A stretch of 64,000 bases of DNA from Nyssa sinensis. Lineage: Eukaryota; Streptophyta; Magnoliopsida; Cornales; Nyssaceae. The notes under the pieces were generated by a model. That model was not told the origin of the DNA and searched no databases. It saw only the letters and a program-made list of their open reading frames with translations. Each line of letters begins with the position of its first letter. The first letter of the stretch is position 1. The position numbers and the translations under genes were made by a program. Positions 44,001 to 56,700 of the stretch are shown here, piece after piece. The stretch is from assembly GCA_008638375.1 (NCBI GenBank), contig CM018050.1, positions 29,293,723 through 29,357,722 on the forward strand. The letters run 5' to 3'.

Positions 44001-46239
44001 GATTTTGTCATGAGGGGCACTCCAACTAAACAACAACGTTTAACTAAGAAATAAATGAAGATTTTGACAAGTTATTCTACCCGACTATCAAGCATGTCAC
44101 ATTTCTGTTATTCACAGTCCGCCTTGTCTCTATTTCAACTATATTGAAATAAAATAACTCATCTCTATATGTGCAAAAATTGACTGTCTCTATTGTAATT
44201 TGATTCTTGCTAGATCATTATCAAACTTATTGATGATGCATTTGATGAACTTATTGCGTAAAAATTCTCTGAGTGTCTGTAAATTAGCATTATGCTTACT
44301 TCAAAAAGAATATTAGGAGGTCCAGATTCTTGGTCTTCCACTCATGGTACATGCCTTCTGGAAAGAGGGAAAAATTAATCACCACATTTCATGTTTTTAG
44401 CATGATATCTATGCTCACATTCTCTACTTCCTCCAGCATTGACTTTATTATAAAATGTCTTGTCAATATCAAAGAGGCCTACTATTCATTTATTTGTCAG
44501 GATTTACAGATTATAAAAGGTCTTGTCAACATGACTCAAATTTATGACTTTGAAATCACAATATGACAGCATTACCGTTATGCCAAAACCCCGCCCTCAA
44601 AAATTAAAAGTCAGTTCTTGGTCTAATTTGGGCCATAAGGGCTTTTTGTACAAAGTTCTGAGACATAAATTGCAATTACATTTGCCCAATTACATGATTC
44701 AAATTAGGAGGAAAAGATTGAAATTTTGCGACTATGCTTATCCAAAATACATTACACATAGAATTATAATGTTTTAGCTGAATCTTTGGTATGTGGCTTC
44801 ATATGTGATTGTCATTCTTATTTTATTTGGAGAAGATAGATATAATTTTTTGAATTCCCACTATATATACACATATTGAAATCCATAATTCTAACCCTAA
44901 AAAAAAAAACTTCATAATGGTACACTGATTTGGTGCTGTTGCACTCAATAACAACAGAAAAACCAAAATTTATCATACAAAATGGATTTAGTAAATGCTT
45001 GTTAGAGAAAATTATACTCAACAACACCCCCCCCCCACACACAACAATAGAATTAACACAAAATGGCAGATCTTACATAAAATCCATAGTCTGGATTTAG
45101 AACATACATTAGGCTACAATATTTAATTTGTCATGTTTCCATTTGTCAGACCCCCCCCATTGCCGGCCATTTTACTACAAAAATGGCTCTCATGTCAACT
45201 GTCACTAGGTTGAACTCTACCATAAATATTTTTGCCTGTTCAGCACTAAGTCACCCCACCCCAAAATATTTGTGGTAAAACACAAAAAAAAAAAAAAAAA
45301 AGTTGAAGAGAGAGAACTAAATTGAAAGACATAATGTATTATGTTTCTTCTTTCTTTGAGCATAAGTTGTATGTAACAACTTAATTAGGATATCATTATA
45401 ATATATGTTAGAATAATTTTGCACTACCAAGTTTGAATATGACTCATAAAACTCAAGATTAGATAAAAATACCAATGTCATGTACCTATACAAATGGTAG
45501 GTGAGGTTTGATGTGTGTGAATTTGAAAGATGTGAAAAGTAATCAGATGAGTAGAAACCTAAGTTGGTTCAGGTATTGTGGGCTTGTGGCCTGCTGTGTA
45601 AGATCCAAAATCCTTTCATTTAGTTTTGGATCACTATGGCTAACCAACCATTAGGTGGAAACCCAAACTATCACACCGTTTGGGTTGGTCAATAGTGGGC
45701 AAAACATGTAATGAACATGCAACAGAGTGGGGAAAGATAGTAAAACCCGACATTGGTTCAGATTTGAATCCTATCAATACAAAACTACAAATATTTCTTT
45801 AGGGCAAGCAGATAGAATAAAAGAGACAAAAAAAAAAAAAATCAAAGGATTGACTAATTTTCTATTAATTAAAAAATCTATTAATAGTGAAAATGTAAAA
45901 CTTATCTTTATTCAATTGAACGAAGCATAAATAAGCTGACTTCATTTAGAAAGTTTTTATTAATATTTTATACATAAATAAAAAGTTTATTTATTTATTT
46001 TTTAATCAAAATATCATAACTGGAATTCGCAAAATAAAAAACCCTAAACTATTATTTTTACGATTTACTTGTTTTTGTTAAAAATGTAATAACACGAGTG
46101 ACATCTCGTGCATATAAAAGGAGGTCATGTAGTGATTTGTTAGTTTGTCAACCAAGGGCTACTTCATTTTTTTTTTCTTCTGTGAACTCATATGGGTTAT
46201 TTCTAAATAGGACATATGTAACTATCATGGTAACTCATT
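44001..46239. other. AT-rich region without recognisable gene
   Basis: About 2.2 kb with scattered short frames (44330, 44544, 45727) that show no family resemblance or codon pattern. It may include the degraded interior of CACTA-D. Poly(C) runs occur at 45027-45037 and 45151-45158. Confidence 0.45.
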
Positions 46240-46443
46240 TGTTGACTGACCAGCTATATGATTCTTTCCTATTTTAGGAGGGTTGACTTACCAAGATATT
46301 TGCTATATGATTCTGTATGATTGTTCTTCCCTATTAGAGAGGTGTAATTAGCTGTAATTAGGGTGTGTAAACCCTATATAATGGTGGTTTATGTAAACAT
46401 AAAATAACAATAAAAAAATGGGATCTTTCATCATCATTCAAGA
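46240..46443 (+). repeat. Copia-2 5' LTR
   Basis: TG start; TATA-like TATATAAT at 46375-46382; ends next to the PBS. An internal near-duplication places GTTGACT.ACC and CTATATGATTCT twice, about 45 bp apart. Confidence 0.88.
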
Positions 46444-46455
46444 TGGTATCAGAGT
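46444..46455 (+). other. Copia-2 primer binding site
   Basis: TGGTATCAGAGT, complementary to the 3' end of initiator Met tRNA except for the final base, directly after the 5' LTR. Confidence 0.85.
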
Positions 46456-47280
46456 AAGTTCATGCTCTGCGTCCTTCATCGGAAGAGACTCTGAACAGCT
46501 CTTCTCTATTTTGAACAGAGCCTTAGACTCTAAAATCAGAGTTCTATCGCCTGCCATAAAACACCCATATTTAGATGTTGCCCAAATCCCATAAAACACT
46601 GATCTTGCACCGCCGCCCAACGCCTTCGCCGCTTGTTTTACCATTCGCAAAGTTTGTGTGATCATCCAGCCACTGCTTCATAGATCGCTTCGCTGTCGCA
46701 CCTCTACCATAGTTGCGGCGACTGTATCTCACACACAGCGTGTGAATCTTGCTCCTCCTCTTACCGGAGCTTCCCACCATCAGTGCTTCGACTGTAGCCG
46801 CCATAACCATCTCTTCTTCAGTTGCTTCAGCGTCATCGTTTCCTACTTTTGTTGTGAGTTCGTCATCCAAAACTTCTTGTTTCTTTTTCCCATTTTTTTT
46901 TAAGGTGGAGAAACCCTACGCCCACTTACTGCCCAACCTAAATTCTTAAACCCTTTACCCAGGCCCATTTTTTGTTTTCTTAACCCATTCGCTCACCAGT
47001 CCAATGATTCATTAAACCCACTTTAGGCCTAGGCCACGATTAATCCACCTTAGCCAGCAACCTTGCATTCACTTTTTACTCGTTAACCCAAATAAGATCA
47101 GGTTCCATGAAGTTTTGTGCTGCCACGACTCTTATTTTGTTTCTCATCATGTTTTGCTCCAAGATTGCAACCTCATGCTGTAAATTCGCCACTCCGAACT
47201 CTCTGCTCAAACCCCTTTTTTGAGTCCTACAAAAAAAAAAAAAAAAGAGGGAGAAAAAAAAAAGAAGGGAAAGAAAAAAA
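46456..47280. other. Copia-2 leader, non-coding
   Basis: Untranslated leader between PBS and gag with a purine-rich run at about 47230-47280. Overlapping open frames on both strands (46438-46949) are not supported as genes. Confidence 0.55.
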
Positions 47281-48216
47281 ATGAGTGCAACTTCGGGAAT
47301 AAAATATGTTCCTGTAATTTTTCAATTAAAAAATGTGTTCAGTGCAAGGATCACTCTTACATAATCAAATTATGATGTGTGGTCTCAAATTATGGAGATG
47401 CACATTGCTGAACGAGAGAAATTATTCTACATCCGTGGGAAGAAAGAGCCACCTGCAAAATCAAATGATAGTTATGAGAAATGGTAGGCTGAGAATCAAA
47501 AGGTCAAGAAGTGGTTATTAATGTCAATGTCTCCAGATATTATGAAGCGTTATTTACACTTATCTACTGCTCGTGACATTTGGAGTGCCCTAGCAAAAGC
47601 ATTCTCTAATGACAATGATGAATTGCAAGTTTTTTTCTTGAATCAAAGAGTCTTTGTTGCAGAACAAAATGAGAAACCACTCTATGTCTATTATGGAGAA
47701 TTGACCGAAATATTCCAAGAACTTGATCATCGTGATAAAGTCATCATGAAGCACCCTGACGATGTTCAAGCATACAGAAAGTCTATTGATCAACTCAGGG
47801 TACACATTTTTCTTGCAAGATTAGATGGCGATTTTGAACAAATTCGTTGAGAAATTCTGTGAAGAGATTCAATTCCTAATATAGAAGAATGTTACTCTAT
47901 TGTTTGACGGGAGGCAGTGTGTCGAACTACTCTAAACCTTGCAAATCCTAAAGCTTCCGCGTTAGTCACTAGGAATCGGCCCCACCATCCGAAGGCTGAA
48001 AATACCGTGGAGAAGTCATCCCTTAAGTACACCCACTGCCAGAAAACTAGGCATACGAAGAACAAATGTTTCGAGCTAATAGGTTATCCAGACTGGTGGG
48101 ATTATAATTGCTTAAAGAAAAATCAAAAAGGTCATTCCACTACATCAATTGTTACAACAAACAATGGTGGTAAGGCTTTCAATATTTCTACACATGTTTC
48201 CACAGTACATGGATAA
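47281..48216 (+). pseudogene. Copia-2 gag remnant
   Basis: From ATG 47281 (MSATSGIKYVPVIFQLKN) the frame contains NYDVWSQIMEMHI, the W-x-x-A(L)...IW...AFSNDNDELQVFF gag-like core, a long helical region to about 47850, and a zinc-knuckle remnant near 48020-48090. There CX2C has lost its first Cys (reads YTHCQKTRHTKNKC). It is followed by ELIGYPDWW, typical of this UBN2_3-type gag. Stops occur near 47365, 47484, 47848 and 47905. Confidence 0.85.
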
Positions 48217-48476
48217 TTGATTCTAGTGACATAGCCCACATGACATTTGATTCTAGACAGGTCTCATCCCTTCAATCCTCCAATCCAAAATTTGTCTCTA
48301 CTGCCAATGGTGCTTCCACCCAAGTCATTAGGGAAGGATTTTTGACCCTAACTGATACCTTAAACTTAGATTCTGTTTTAGTTGTTCCATCTTTAGATTA
48401 TAATCTTTTGTCTGTTTCTCAAATAACAACTACCTTATCTTGTGTTGTAATTTTTTGGCCTGATTTTTGTGTTTAA
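48200..48476 (+). pseudogene. Copia-2 protease remnant
   Basis: Frameshifted relative to gag. The active-site region reads WIIDSSDIAHMTFD, where family members have D-S-G-A, so the catalytic Gly is replaced. It continues ...VLVVPSLDYNLLSVSQIT, the usual protease-integrase boundary motif. Confidence 0.8.
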
Positions 48477-48599
48477 GGACTTCTAAACCAGGAAGACGAT
48501 TGGTTATGGTATTAGGTGGGGGAAGCTATATTACTTGGACTTGGAATCACAGAGCATTAACAGCCTCCGACAAGCTTTGACAGTGGGAGGAGTTGAGAG

Positions 48600-49511
48600 G
48601 AACAAACAGGAAGCATAACTCTGGTTATGGCATTGCCGTTTAGGGCATGCTTCATTTGGATATCTAAAAAAATTATTTCCTAGGTTATTTCTACAAGTTG
48701 ATGTGTCTAGTTTCCAGTGTGATGTTTGTGAACTTGTAAAGAGTCATCGTACCTCATTTTCGTTACAATTGAATAAAAGTCTGCTTCCATTTATGCTTAT
48801 TCATTCTGATGTCTGGGGTCCATCTAAAGTTACTACTTTGGGTAGATCATGATGGTTTGTAACATTTATTGATGATTGTACTAGGATGACATGGGTATGC
48901 ATGATGAAATCCAAAAGTGAAGTGAATTCACTATTAAAAAAGTTTCATAAAATAATTTAGACTCAGTACAAAACAAAGATTCAAGTTCTTCGCAGTGATA
49001 ATGGTGGAGAATATCAGAGTACTGAACTTCAGCAATATTTGGAAAACCAAGGGTTGATTCATCATACTACTTGTTCCAACACACCCCAACAAAATGGGGT
49101 GGCAGAGCGAAAAAATTGACACTTGCTGGAGGTCGTTCGAGCTTTGTTACTCAACGCTCATATGTCATTATCTTATTGGGGAGAAGCACTCACTTTTGCA
49201 GTTTATTTAGTCAATCGAGTACCCTCAAGCACCCTTAATTTCAAAACACCATTCCAAGCCCTCACTGAAGCCATGATTGCCCCACCTGTTCCCAATTTAT
49301 CCCTTCATGTCTTTGGATGTGTGGTATTTGTTCATATTCACAAGCATCAACTCACAAAATTAACTCTTCAAGCATTGCGACGTATTTTTGTTGGGTATGC
49401 TGCACATCAAAAGGGCTACCGCTGTTACAATCCTCTAATATATCGATTATTTGTCATAATGGATGTTATTTTCCATGAAGACACCATGTACTTTCCCGAG
49501 CCTGAATTTTA
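48600..49511 (+). pseudogene. Copia-2 integrase remnant
   Basis: The GAG-pre-integrase zinc region (H..H..C..C) spans about 48630-48740. The catalytic core has Asp in LIHSDVWGP (about 48810), Asp in LRSDNGGEY (about 48990) and Glu in NGVAERKN (about 49105), so the DDE triad is intact. Stops interrupt at about 48850, 48958 and 49118. The C-terminal part has VFGCVVFVHIHKHQ and the F-x-GY...KGYRCYNP motif. Confidence 0.88.
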
Positions 49512-49928
49512 GGGGGAGTACTAGAAAGAAATCCAAACTCTCAACTATGGTGAAAATGATGACCAGGAGGTTGTCAACTTGGATTCAAGTGGTATGATAT
49601 TAGATCAAAGTGGTGATAAACCACTGATACTTGAAGAAGTGAGTCTATTTCCAGCTCAGCCTGAAACTGAAAGTCTTGAAAATATGGTCCCAACTCCATC
49701 CAACATACCACATCAATCACTTACTGACGATGTTCTTGAGACACACAAGAGACAGTCGCCCTAACATCACACCAGAGGTATTCCTAAACCCACATATGAA
49801 CTTAAGTTATCTAGTAAAGTCAAATATCCTATGAGCCATTATGTGTCTAACCATTGTTTGTCAAAATCAAATATGTCATTCATGAATCAATTATCTATTG
49901 TATCTATTCCTAACAGTGTGTAAGAAGC

Positions 49929-51388
49929 CTTAACTGATCCCAGATGGAAAACAGCTATGAACGAAGAGATAAAATCTCTACAGAAAAATGAAACATGGGA
50001 TCTTTTTTACCTTCCACTAGGGAAGAAACCAATTGGATGTCGGTGGATTTACACTATCAAATACAAAGCTGATGGCACTATTGAACGCTTTAAAGCAAGA
50101 TTGGTGGCAAAAGGGTACACCCAAACCTATGTGATCGACTATACAGAAACATTTGCACCTATAGCCAAGATCAACACAATGCGAGTCCTATTGTCTTTGG
50201 CAACAAATCTAGATTGGCCACTGCAACAATTTCATGTGAAAAATGCATTTCTGCATAGAGAATTGTCAGAAGAAGTCTATATGGATCTCCTACTGAGATG
50301 CGTAATACCAGAAAGACATAATCGAAAGCTTTGTAGACTGAAAAAATCACTGTATGAGTTGAAGCAATCTCCGAGAGCTTGGTTTGGACTATTTACAAAA
50401 GCCATGAAAAACTTTGGATATCAACAGAGTAACTCATACCACATTTTATTTCTGAAGAAGCAACAAGGGAAGATCACTGTTCTTATTGTATATGTAGATG
50501 ACATGATAGTCACAAAAAATGATTTAAAGGAAAGAAATGTTTTACAAGAATACTTAGCCAAGGAGTTTGAAATGAAAGATTTCGGTACTTTGAAATATTT
50601 TCTTAGGTTAGAAGTGTCACGATCAAGTAAAGGCATTTACTTATCCTAAAGGAAATATTTCTTAAACCTACTACAAGAAACAAGAATGTCAGCATGTCAA
50701 CCAGCTGATACACCTATTGAAGAAAGCTTAAAATTATGTATTAAGAGTGATCAGGATCCAGTTGACAAGGGGAGATACTAGAGACTTGTTGGCAAGTTGA
50801 TGTATTTAGCTCACACAAGACCAGATCTTGCATTTGCATTAAGCATTGTCAGTCAGTTCATGCATAGTCCTAGCGACCAACACATGAATGCAGTTATGCG
50901 CATTTTGAGGCATTTGAAGTTTGCTCTAGGAAAATGAATTTTATTCTCTAAAAATACAGTGGAACAAACCATAGATGTATACATTGATGCTGATTGGGCT
51001 GGAGACAAGAACAATATGCGATCCACTTCAAGGTACTTCACCTTTGTAAGTGGCAATCTTGTCACATGGAGGAGCAAGAAGCAGAATGTTGTTGCTCGCT
51101 CAAGTGGAGAAGCTGAGCTTAGAGGAGTGGCACTTAGAATTTGTGAAGGATTGTGGCTAAAGTTTCTCCTACAGGATTTGGGATATTCACCAAATAAACC
51201 AATCCAATTATATTGTGATAATAAGTCAGCACGTGACATGGCTTATAATCCTATTCAGCATGATCGAACAAAACATGTTGATGTTGACAGATTTTTTATC
51301 AAAGAGAAATTAGAGGCGAAGATTTTGGAACTACTAGTGATTCGATCAGAAAACTAGTTGGCTGACATTCTTACCAAAACAGTATCAA
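49929..51388 (+). pseudogene. Copia-2 reverse transcriptase and RNase H remnant
   Basis: RT has NETWDL, GCRWIYTIKYKADG, ARLVAKGYTQ, an altered first catalytic motif (QFHVKNAFLH, with His for the usual Asp) and an intact YVDDM motif near 50495. Stops at about 50647, 50779 and 50936 precede RNase H. RNase H (about 50980-51350) keeps DADWAGD, SSGEAEL and YCDN, so its acidic residues are present. A stop breaks the final LADILTK motif at 51354. The element could not support reverse transcription. Confidence 0.9.
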
Positions 51389-51448
51389 ACCGAGTATTCT
51401 CAAAGTTCTTAAGCAAGTTGGGCATATGTGACATCTATGCACCAACTT

Positions 51449-51457
51449 GAGGGGGAG
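51449..51457 (+). other. Copia-2 polypurine tract
   Basis: GAGGGGGAG immediately before the 3' LTR, the expected plus-strand primer. Confidence 0.75.
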
Positions 51458-51662
51458 TGTTGACTTACCAACTGTATGATTGTTTCCTATTTTATGAGGG
51501 TTGACTTACCAGGATATTAGCTATATGATTCTGTATGATTGTTTTTCCCTATTAAAGAGGTGTAATTAGCGGTAATTAGGGTGTGTAAACCCTATGTAAT
51601 GGTGGTTCATGTAAACATAAAATAATAATAAAAAAAGGGGGATCTTTCATCACCATTCAAGA
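51458..51662 (+). repeat. Copia-2 3' LTR
   Basis: About 93% identical to the 5' LTR; its TATA-like stretch has decayed to TATGTAAT. Confidence 0.88.
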
Positions 51663-53533
51663 TTATTGGCCAAAAAACACAAATTATTTTTTTAAGAGTT
51701 AATTAGTGCATGATTCCTCAAAATAAGTGTGTGCAATAACCTTAAAAGTTCTTGAATTTTTAAATTGATTAAGGTTTAGTTCCAAAAATTATGACGTGCC
51801 AATGTGATATTTTATTTAATGACAAAAGTGCCCATGTCATCTAATTTTTCCGCATTTTATCTCTTGGTCTCTCTCAAATATCCATATCATCATATTAACA
51901 TGTCATGGATGTTACAATAGGCGATCCTTAAGCACTGGCCAGTGAGGGCGCCGTGAAGGCTACCCAAGCGCCGATCACTCCTTGAAAATGATTTTTTAAA
52001 AATGTATAATGATTTTTTTTTGTTTAAAATATTTCTCTATTGCTAATTTTTTTTTTTTTTAAGTTGTGTATTCTTTTCTCTATCTAAGTTTTTGAATTAT
52101 CAATGTTAGTGTATTACCACTTTTCTAATAAATAAAAGTTGTTTGATTCATTTTTAAAAACATGTGCAATATTTTTTATTCAATAAATATCTCTCTCCGA
52201 AGATGGACAAATTTCGACAAAAAATTTTTGTTGAAAAAATACGAGTTTTTTTGATAGGTTTTTAAATTTATTTTTTTTGTTTTATCAATGTTATAGTATT
52301 ACCACTTTCCTAAGAAACCCAAATTATTTGATGTATTGTTAAAAATATGTGTAAGATTTTTTTGTTAAAGGAATTTCTCAAATTTCTCTATCCTGAGACA
52401 GAGACATTTCTTTGTCCATGTTGAATGAACAGAGAATTTTTTACCAAAATTGTCTGTCGAAAAAACATGAATTTTTTTTTTTTTTTTTATATAGAATTTC
52501 TTATGTAATATGAATCTTTTTTGATAGATCTCAGTTTTTATAATTCAAATATATAATTTTTATGGAAAACGAATTTATATATTACAAGTTATTGAATTTT
52601 AAAGTTTTTAAAACAAATAAATGATAACATGGCAGCGGGTGTTAGGAAATGAGAGTTTCACCTCTTTCTTTCATGAATGATTATTTTGGTCAAGTAAAAA
52701 TGAGAGACTTTTGAAGTTAAGAAAATTTAGACAGTATCCTATACTAATTATGCACTCATTCAGGAACTCATGGATAAGTGCATTCAATGGAAATTTTTTA
52801 TATAAAAAATTTCTTAATCTAATATTTTGGAATTCTTAATTCTTTTTTATGTGGACAATATTATAATTTTAAGAATATTGTTATCTTAATTAAATTTTTA
52901 TCTTAAAAGTTGAATCTCAAAAGATCTAGCACTCAATCATTGAGTTTTTTTTATACGTAAAGGAACAAATGTAATATCTTGTTTTTTTTATGAATTAATC
53001 ATGGAGTATTTTGGGTTAGTTTATATACGTCAAATTCGGTCTTTCTTATCGTGACTGTCATGTCCATCTTTTAAGTTCTAACTATCAACTATTAGAAGTC
53101 TCATAGTTAGAAGTTTTGTGACATATGAGTTGTTTCTTGATATTCTTTGTATGTTGAAAATTTTAAAAATTTACAATTCATGTAATGTAATAAAAAATAA
53201 AATGAAATATTTCATATTAAGTTAAATATATATTTTAAACAACTAAATTTCTTTTTTTTTTTTTGGGCACATAAAACATCTCTAATAGTGGAGCCATAAG
53301 AAGAGTTAAATAAAATAACTACTAAAATAGCTCCCATACAGCTCTCAAATGCTCAAATTTTCACTCTAATAGTGGAGTCATTTTGGTATGTCAAATAGAT
53401 CTGGTTCATGTGAGAATAGTTGGGAATCAAAATTAATAGAAAAGTTAACTGAGAAGAAAGAGAAAATTGGGCCGGGCCGTGGGCTATTTTCGCACCCCTA
53501 CTCATTTCTTTCGACCAATAAAGGGAGTAATCA
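51663..53533. other. AT-rich intergenic DNA with a Kunitz-upstream remnant
   Basis: No gene is seen. At about 52855-52965 the order TTTTAAGAATATTGTTA, TTTTTATCTTAAA, GTTGAATCTCAAA, TCATTGA-polyT matches 11050-11150 upstream of KTI-A (also 15450-15540 and 34940-35050). This looks like a relic of a fourth Kunitz promoter region. Confidence 0.5.
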
Positions 53534-53547
53534 TCTATATATCTTTT

Positions 53548-53764
53548 TTTTTTTTTTTTTTGATATGAAGGGTATCTCCGGGCCAGCTTGCGTGCACTTC
53601 GAGACTAATCCCTCCACCCCGAACAAGGTTTTCGAAACAGGGCTTCGCCCTGCGGTCCGTGGCCCCAAGGTTTGGAACGCTGGCCAGCAGTCTCAAACAC
53701 GAGACCTCGGGGGGGCAAGCCCCTAAGTCCCGCTCGCTGACCACGGAGCCAACCCCTTGGGGTT
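53548..53764 (-). mobile_element. tRNA-derived SINE with 14-bp target duplication
   Basis: ATCTATATATCTTT flanks the element at 53534-53547 and 53765-53778. The minus strand starts near AACCCCAAGGGGTTGGCTCC and ends in a poly(A) tail (plus-strand T run at about 53545-53561). A box: TGGCTCCGTGG (plus 53741-53751), 10 of 11 to the Pol III consensus. B box: TGTTTGAGACT (plus 53689-53699), 8 of 11. They are 41 bp apart, the layout of a tRNA-related SINE head. The GC-rich body contrasts with its AT-rich surroundings. The open frames crossing it are not genes. Confidence 0.82.
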
Positions 53765-53778
53765 ATCTATATATCTTT

Positions 53779-56700
53779 ATACTAGCAACAAGACCCGTGC
53801 TCCACAGGTGTGTACATGAGTTGTGTTAGAGTATAACCGGAATCAATCTAACTTTATGCAATGCTAAGAAAAAAGAACCGAATCAGAATCATGAAACTAA
53901 TAAACCCATCGGATCGGTTTTTTCTCTCACAATCACCATGGCTGTAACAGAGGTTTCTCTTTTTAAATTTTTTTTCCATTCATCTTATTTCTCCATATAA
54001 TCTCTTTCTAACTCATGGCTTCAATCCCTCACAGGGAAACCCCTCACCTCGCTCTCTTCTCTCTCTCTTTCTATAAACATTTATACATACGTACATATTT
54101 ATACAAATATATACACCCGAATGGATCTTCTCCTTTCATAATCTTCTCCTTGAGCCTTCAAAATTATTCAATGGACCAGTTCCAATAGTCGATGAAAAGC
54201 CATATTCATATATTGTACACGATGTGTTACCCTTAAGACCAAGTTACCGACGGACCACCCAATATTTGCTCCGCCATGAGTACATAACCAGTCTTCCCTC
54301 AATCCAATCAATCTCTCACACTCTCTCTCCTTCTATACATGATGTGTATACAGTATATAGATACTTATCATAGCCCTTCACTCTCGTTCTCTATCTAAAA
54401 ATCTCCCTCACCAACTCATTTGACATCTCCCTCACACACGTTACCACAAAAGATCTCATCCACTCTGTGCACCCCCTCTCCCTCTATTGTATATGCATCA
54501 TCCACTCAATTTTCTTTTTCTTTCTCTTGCTTTGAAAATCTGTAACCTCTTTTTTTTTGTTCTTTTCTTTTCCCTTTCTTTTCCTTCTTCCCTATCCATT
54601 CTCTTCAAACCAACCACCTCTTAATTTTTTTTCCTTTCTTTTCCTTCTTCTTTCTCCATGTCCATGCTCTGCCAAACCAACCACCCCCTCACCAACCATC
54701 TCTTTCCTCGCGTAAAACCCATGCCCATTCCCTGCAACACCAAATTTCTTCCACCTTTTACGCTCGTCTCGTCTCCATCTCCCTCACTTCCAAAACCCAT
54801 TCCCTGAAAATCCCCCCCCCCCCTCCCACAAATATACATAGCATATACATGATATATACATATAGATTTTAGATCGGTAGAACCTAACATTTTCTTAAGT
54901 TCAATGACGCACAATGAAACCGTAGAAGAATGAAGAATATATCAAAAGTAAGAGAGGAGATTGAGATCAAGGTTCAAAGCATGCAAACACCAAACCAAAA
55001 TGTAGAGAGTGGAGATTGAGATAAAGTGCGTGAATGTGCTAAAATAGGGGACTCGGTTCAGATTGTTAGTGTTAATACGGTTTCTTTATTTATTGCCGTT
55101 TGTATGTTCAGTTAAAATTATATATTTAGAAAGAAGAGTTTTAATAAATTTTTTAGAGAAATAAATTTAAGAGAGGATTTTGGAGAGACTTTTTCAGTGA
55201 TTTATTTTATAGAGGCTATCTCTCTATTTTTAAATATAAATAAATTTTTAACCCCAATTGGACATTTGTGTATATGTATTATTTTTAATCTTCATTAAAA
55301 TACATTTTAGATAATATTTTAAAAAAAAAGAGAAAGAAGAATTTTAGAGAGATGAATTTATAGAGAGACTATATGATTTTAGTGAAAAATAGTTTTAGAG
55401 AGATAAAATAATTTATGAGTTATTTTAGATAAGGTTTTGGAAAAATAATTTGGGGGAGTATTTTTAGTGAGATATTGTATGTAATTTTTGAATAAATATT
55501 TTAGATTCTTTTTAGAGAGTAAAATTAATTTTAAAAATAATTTGATAAATTTTAGTGAGATAAATTTGGAAAAACTCACAAATTTAAGAGATATTTAAGA
55601 TAAGATTTTAAAAAGATAACCTTTTGATCACTTGTTTTATTGAGTTTATATGTCGAATTTTGGAAACATAAATAAATTTTAAAAGACAAGAAAATAGAGA
55701 TAAAAGGTTAATATGAATAGAAGAATTTTAAAGATATTATTTTTTGTTTTAGAAAAAAAAATGAAAAACAAAATTATTTACATATGTATATGCAGGGCTT
55801 AGTGGTCTTTGAAGGGTAATATTGTAATTTTACAAGATGTTTTTAAGGGTATTCTTGTCCTGCTATTTCTTTTAAGGGCAAAATTTGCATTTAAAAAAAA
55901 ATTATTGCTTATACCAACCAATTCCCCTTAGGTTAACGAAGGGAATATATTACAAGCACTAAAATCAGAGAGGGACATCATTATTTCATAACCACTGGAA
56001 ATAGTTTTTACAATTATCTAAAATTTTAAAAGAAGTAAGTATAATTATCCCATAAATAAATTTAAACTGTTGAAGAAATGACTTTACAAATTTTTAAAGA
56101 AATAATAATGTATCACTTATGATCCTTATTATTAATTTCTAAAATTTGTAAATGAATTACGATATGTTATATTTAATAATAAAAAATATTTTTTAATGAT
56201 TTGACTAATTTAAATTTTGGTTGAAAAATATTGAACAGGCCACATTTTTTTTTACTCCATCTAAGGTTTAGGTAAAAATTAAATTTAAAATAAAAATTAA
56301 AAAATGAATCCTAGTTTCTATTCTAATCAAATAGACTTACAAAGGGTTAAAGGAAGATTAGTTGCAGGCTTAGGAATTTATGTAATGATAGGACTCATTT
56401 CTCATACAAATTAAAACTTTCCAAGTCATGACTCATTATTCAACTGTACGGTCTAATATTTGAAAGAGATAAATCAGGCTAAATGCATTCAGTAGCAACT
56501 AGGTAAAATATATAATAAGTAATTGACAAAAAAAAAAAATTCATATTATCAGGACGATTTCGACAACTCTCACTTCTATATATACAATCAATCCTCTCAT
56601 AATTAAGAGAGAATTACACATGTTTTTTTTAGACGATCAAATAAAAATACAGAATTAAATAAGATATAATTAAATTGAATAGAATATAAAATTTTATAAG

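Larger units (their letters stand above)
46240..51662 (+). mobile_element. Full-length Ty1/copia retrotransposon, inactive (copia-2)
   Basis: Two LTRs of about 204 bp (46240-46443 and 51458-51662) start TGTTGACT and differ at about 15 positions (near 7%). A PBS TGGTATCAGAGT (46444-46455) matches the 3' end of initiator Met tRNA except for the last base. A purine tract GAGGGGGAG (51449-51457) precedes the 3' LTR. Domain order is gag, protease, integrase, RT, RNase H, the copia order. Flanking 5-mers are TCATT and TTATT, perhaps a decayed target duplication. At least ten in-frame stops and two frameshifts make it dead. Confidence 0.92.

Noticed and set aside
46438..46949. Frames in the copia-2 leader on both strands
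   Set aside because: Located between PBS and gag, with no domain resemblance; they are antisense and sense shadows of the leader.
53388..53744. 112-residue plus frame and 69-residue minus frame
   Set aside because: They cover the SINE and its poly(A) tail; the open frame reflects its GC-rich body.
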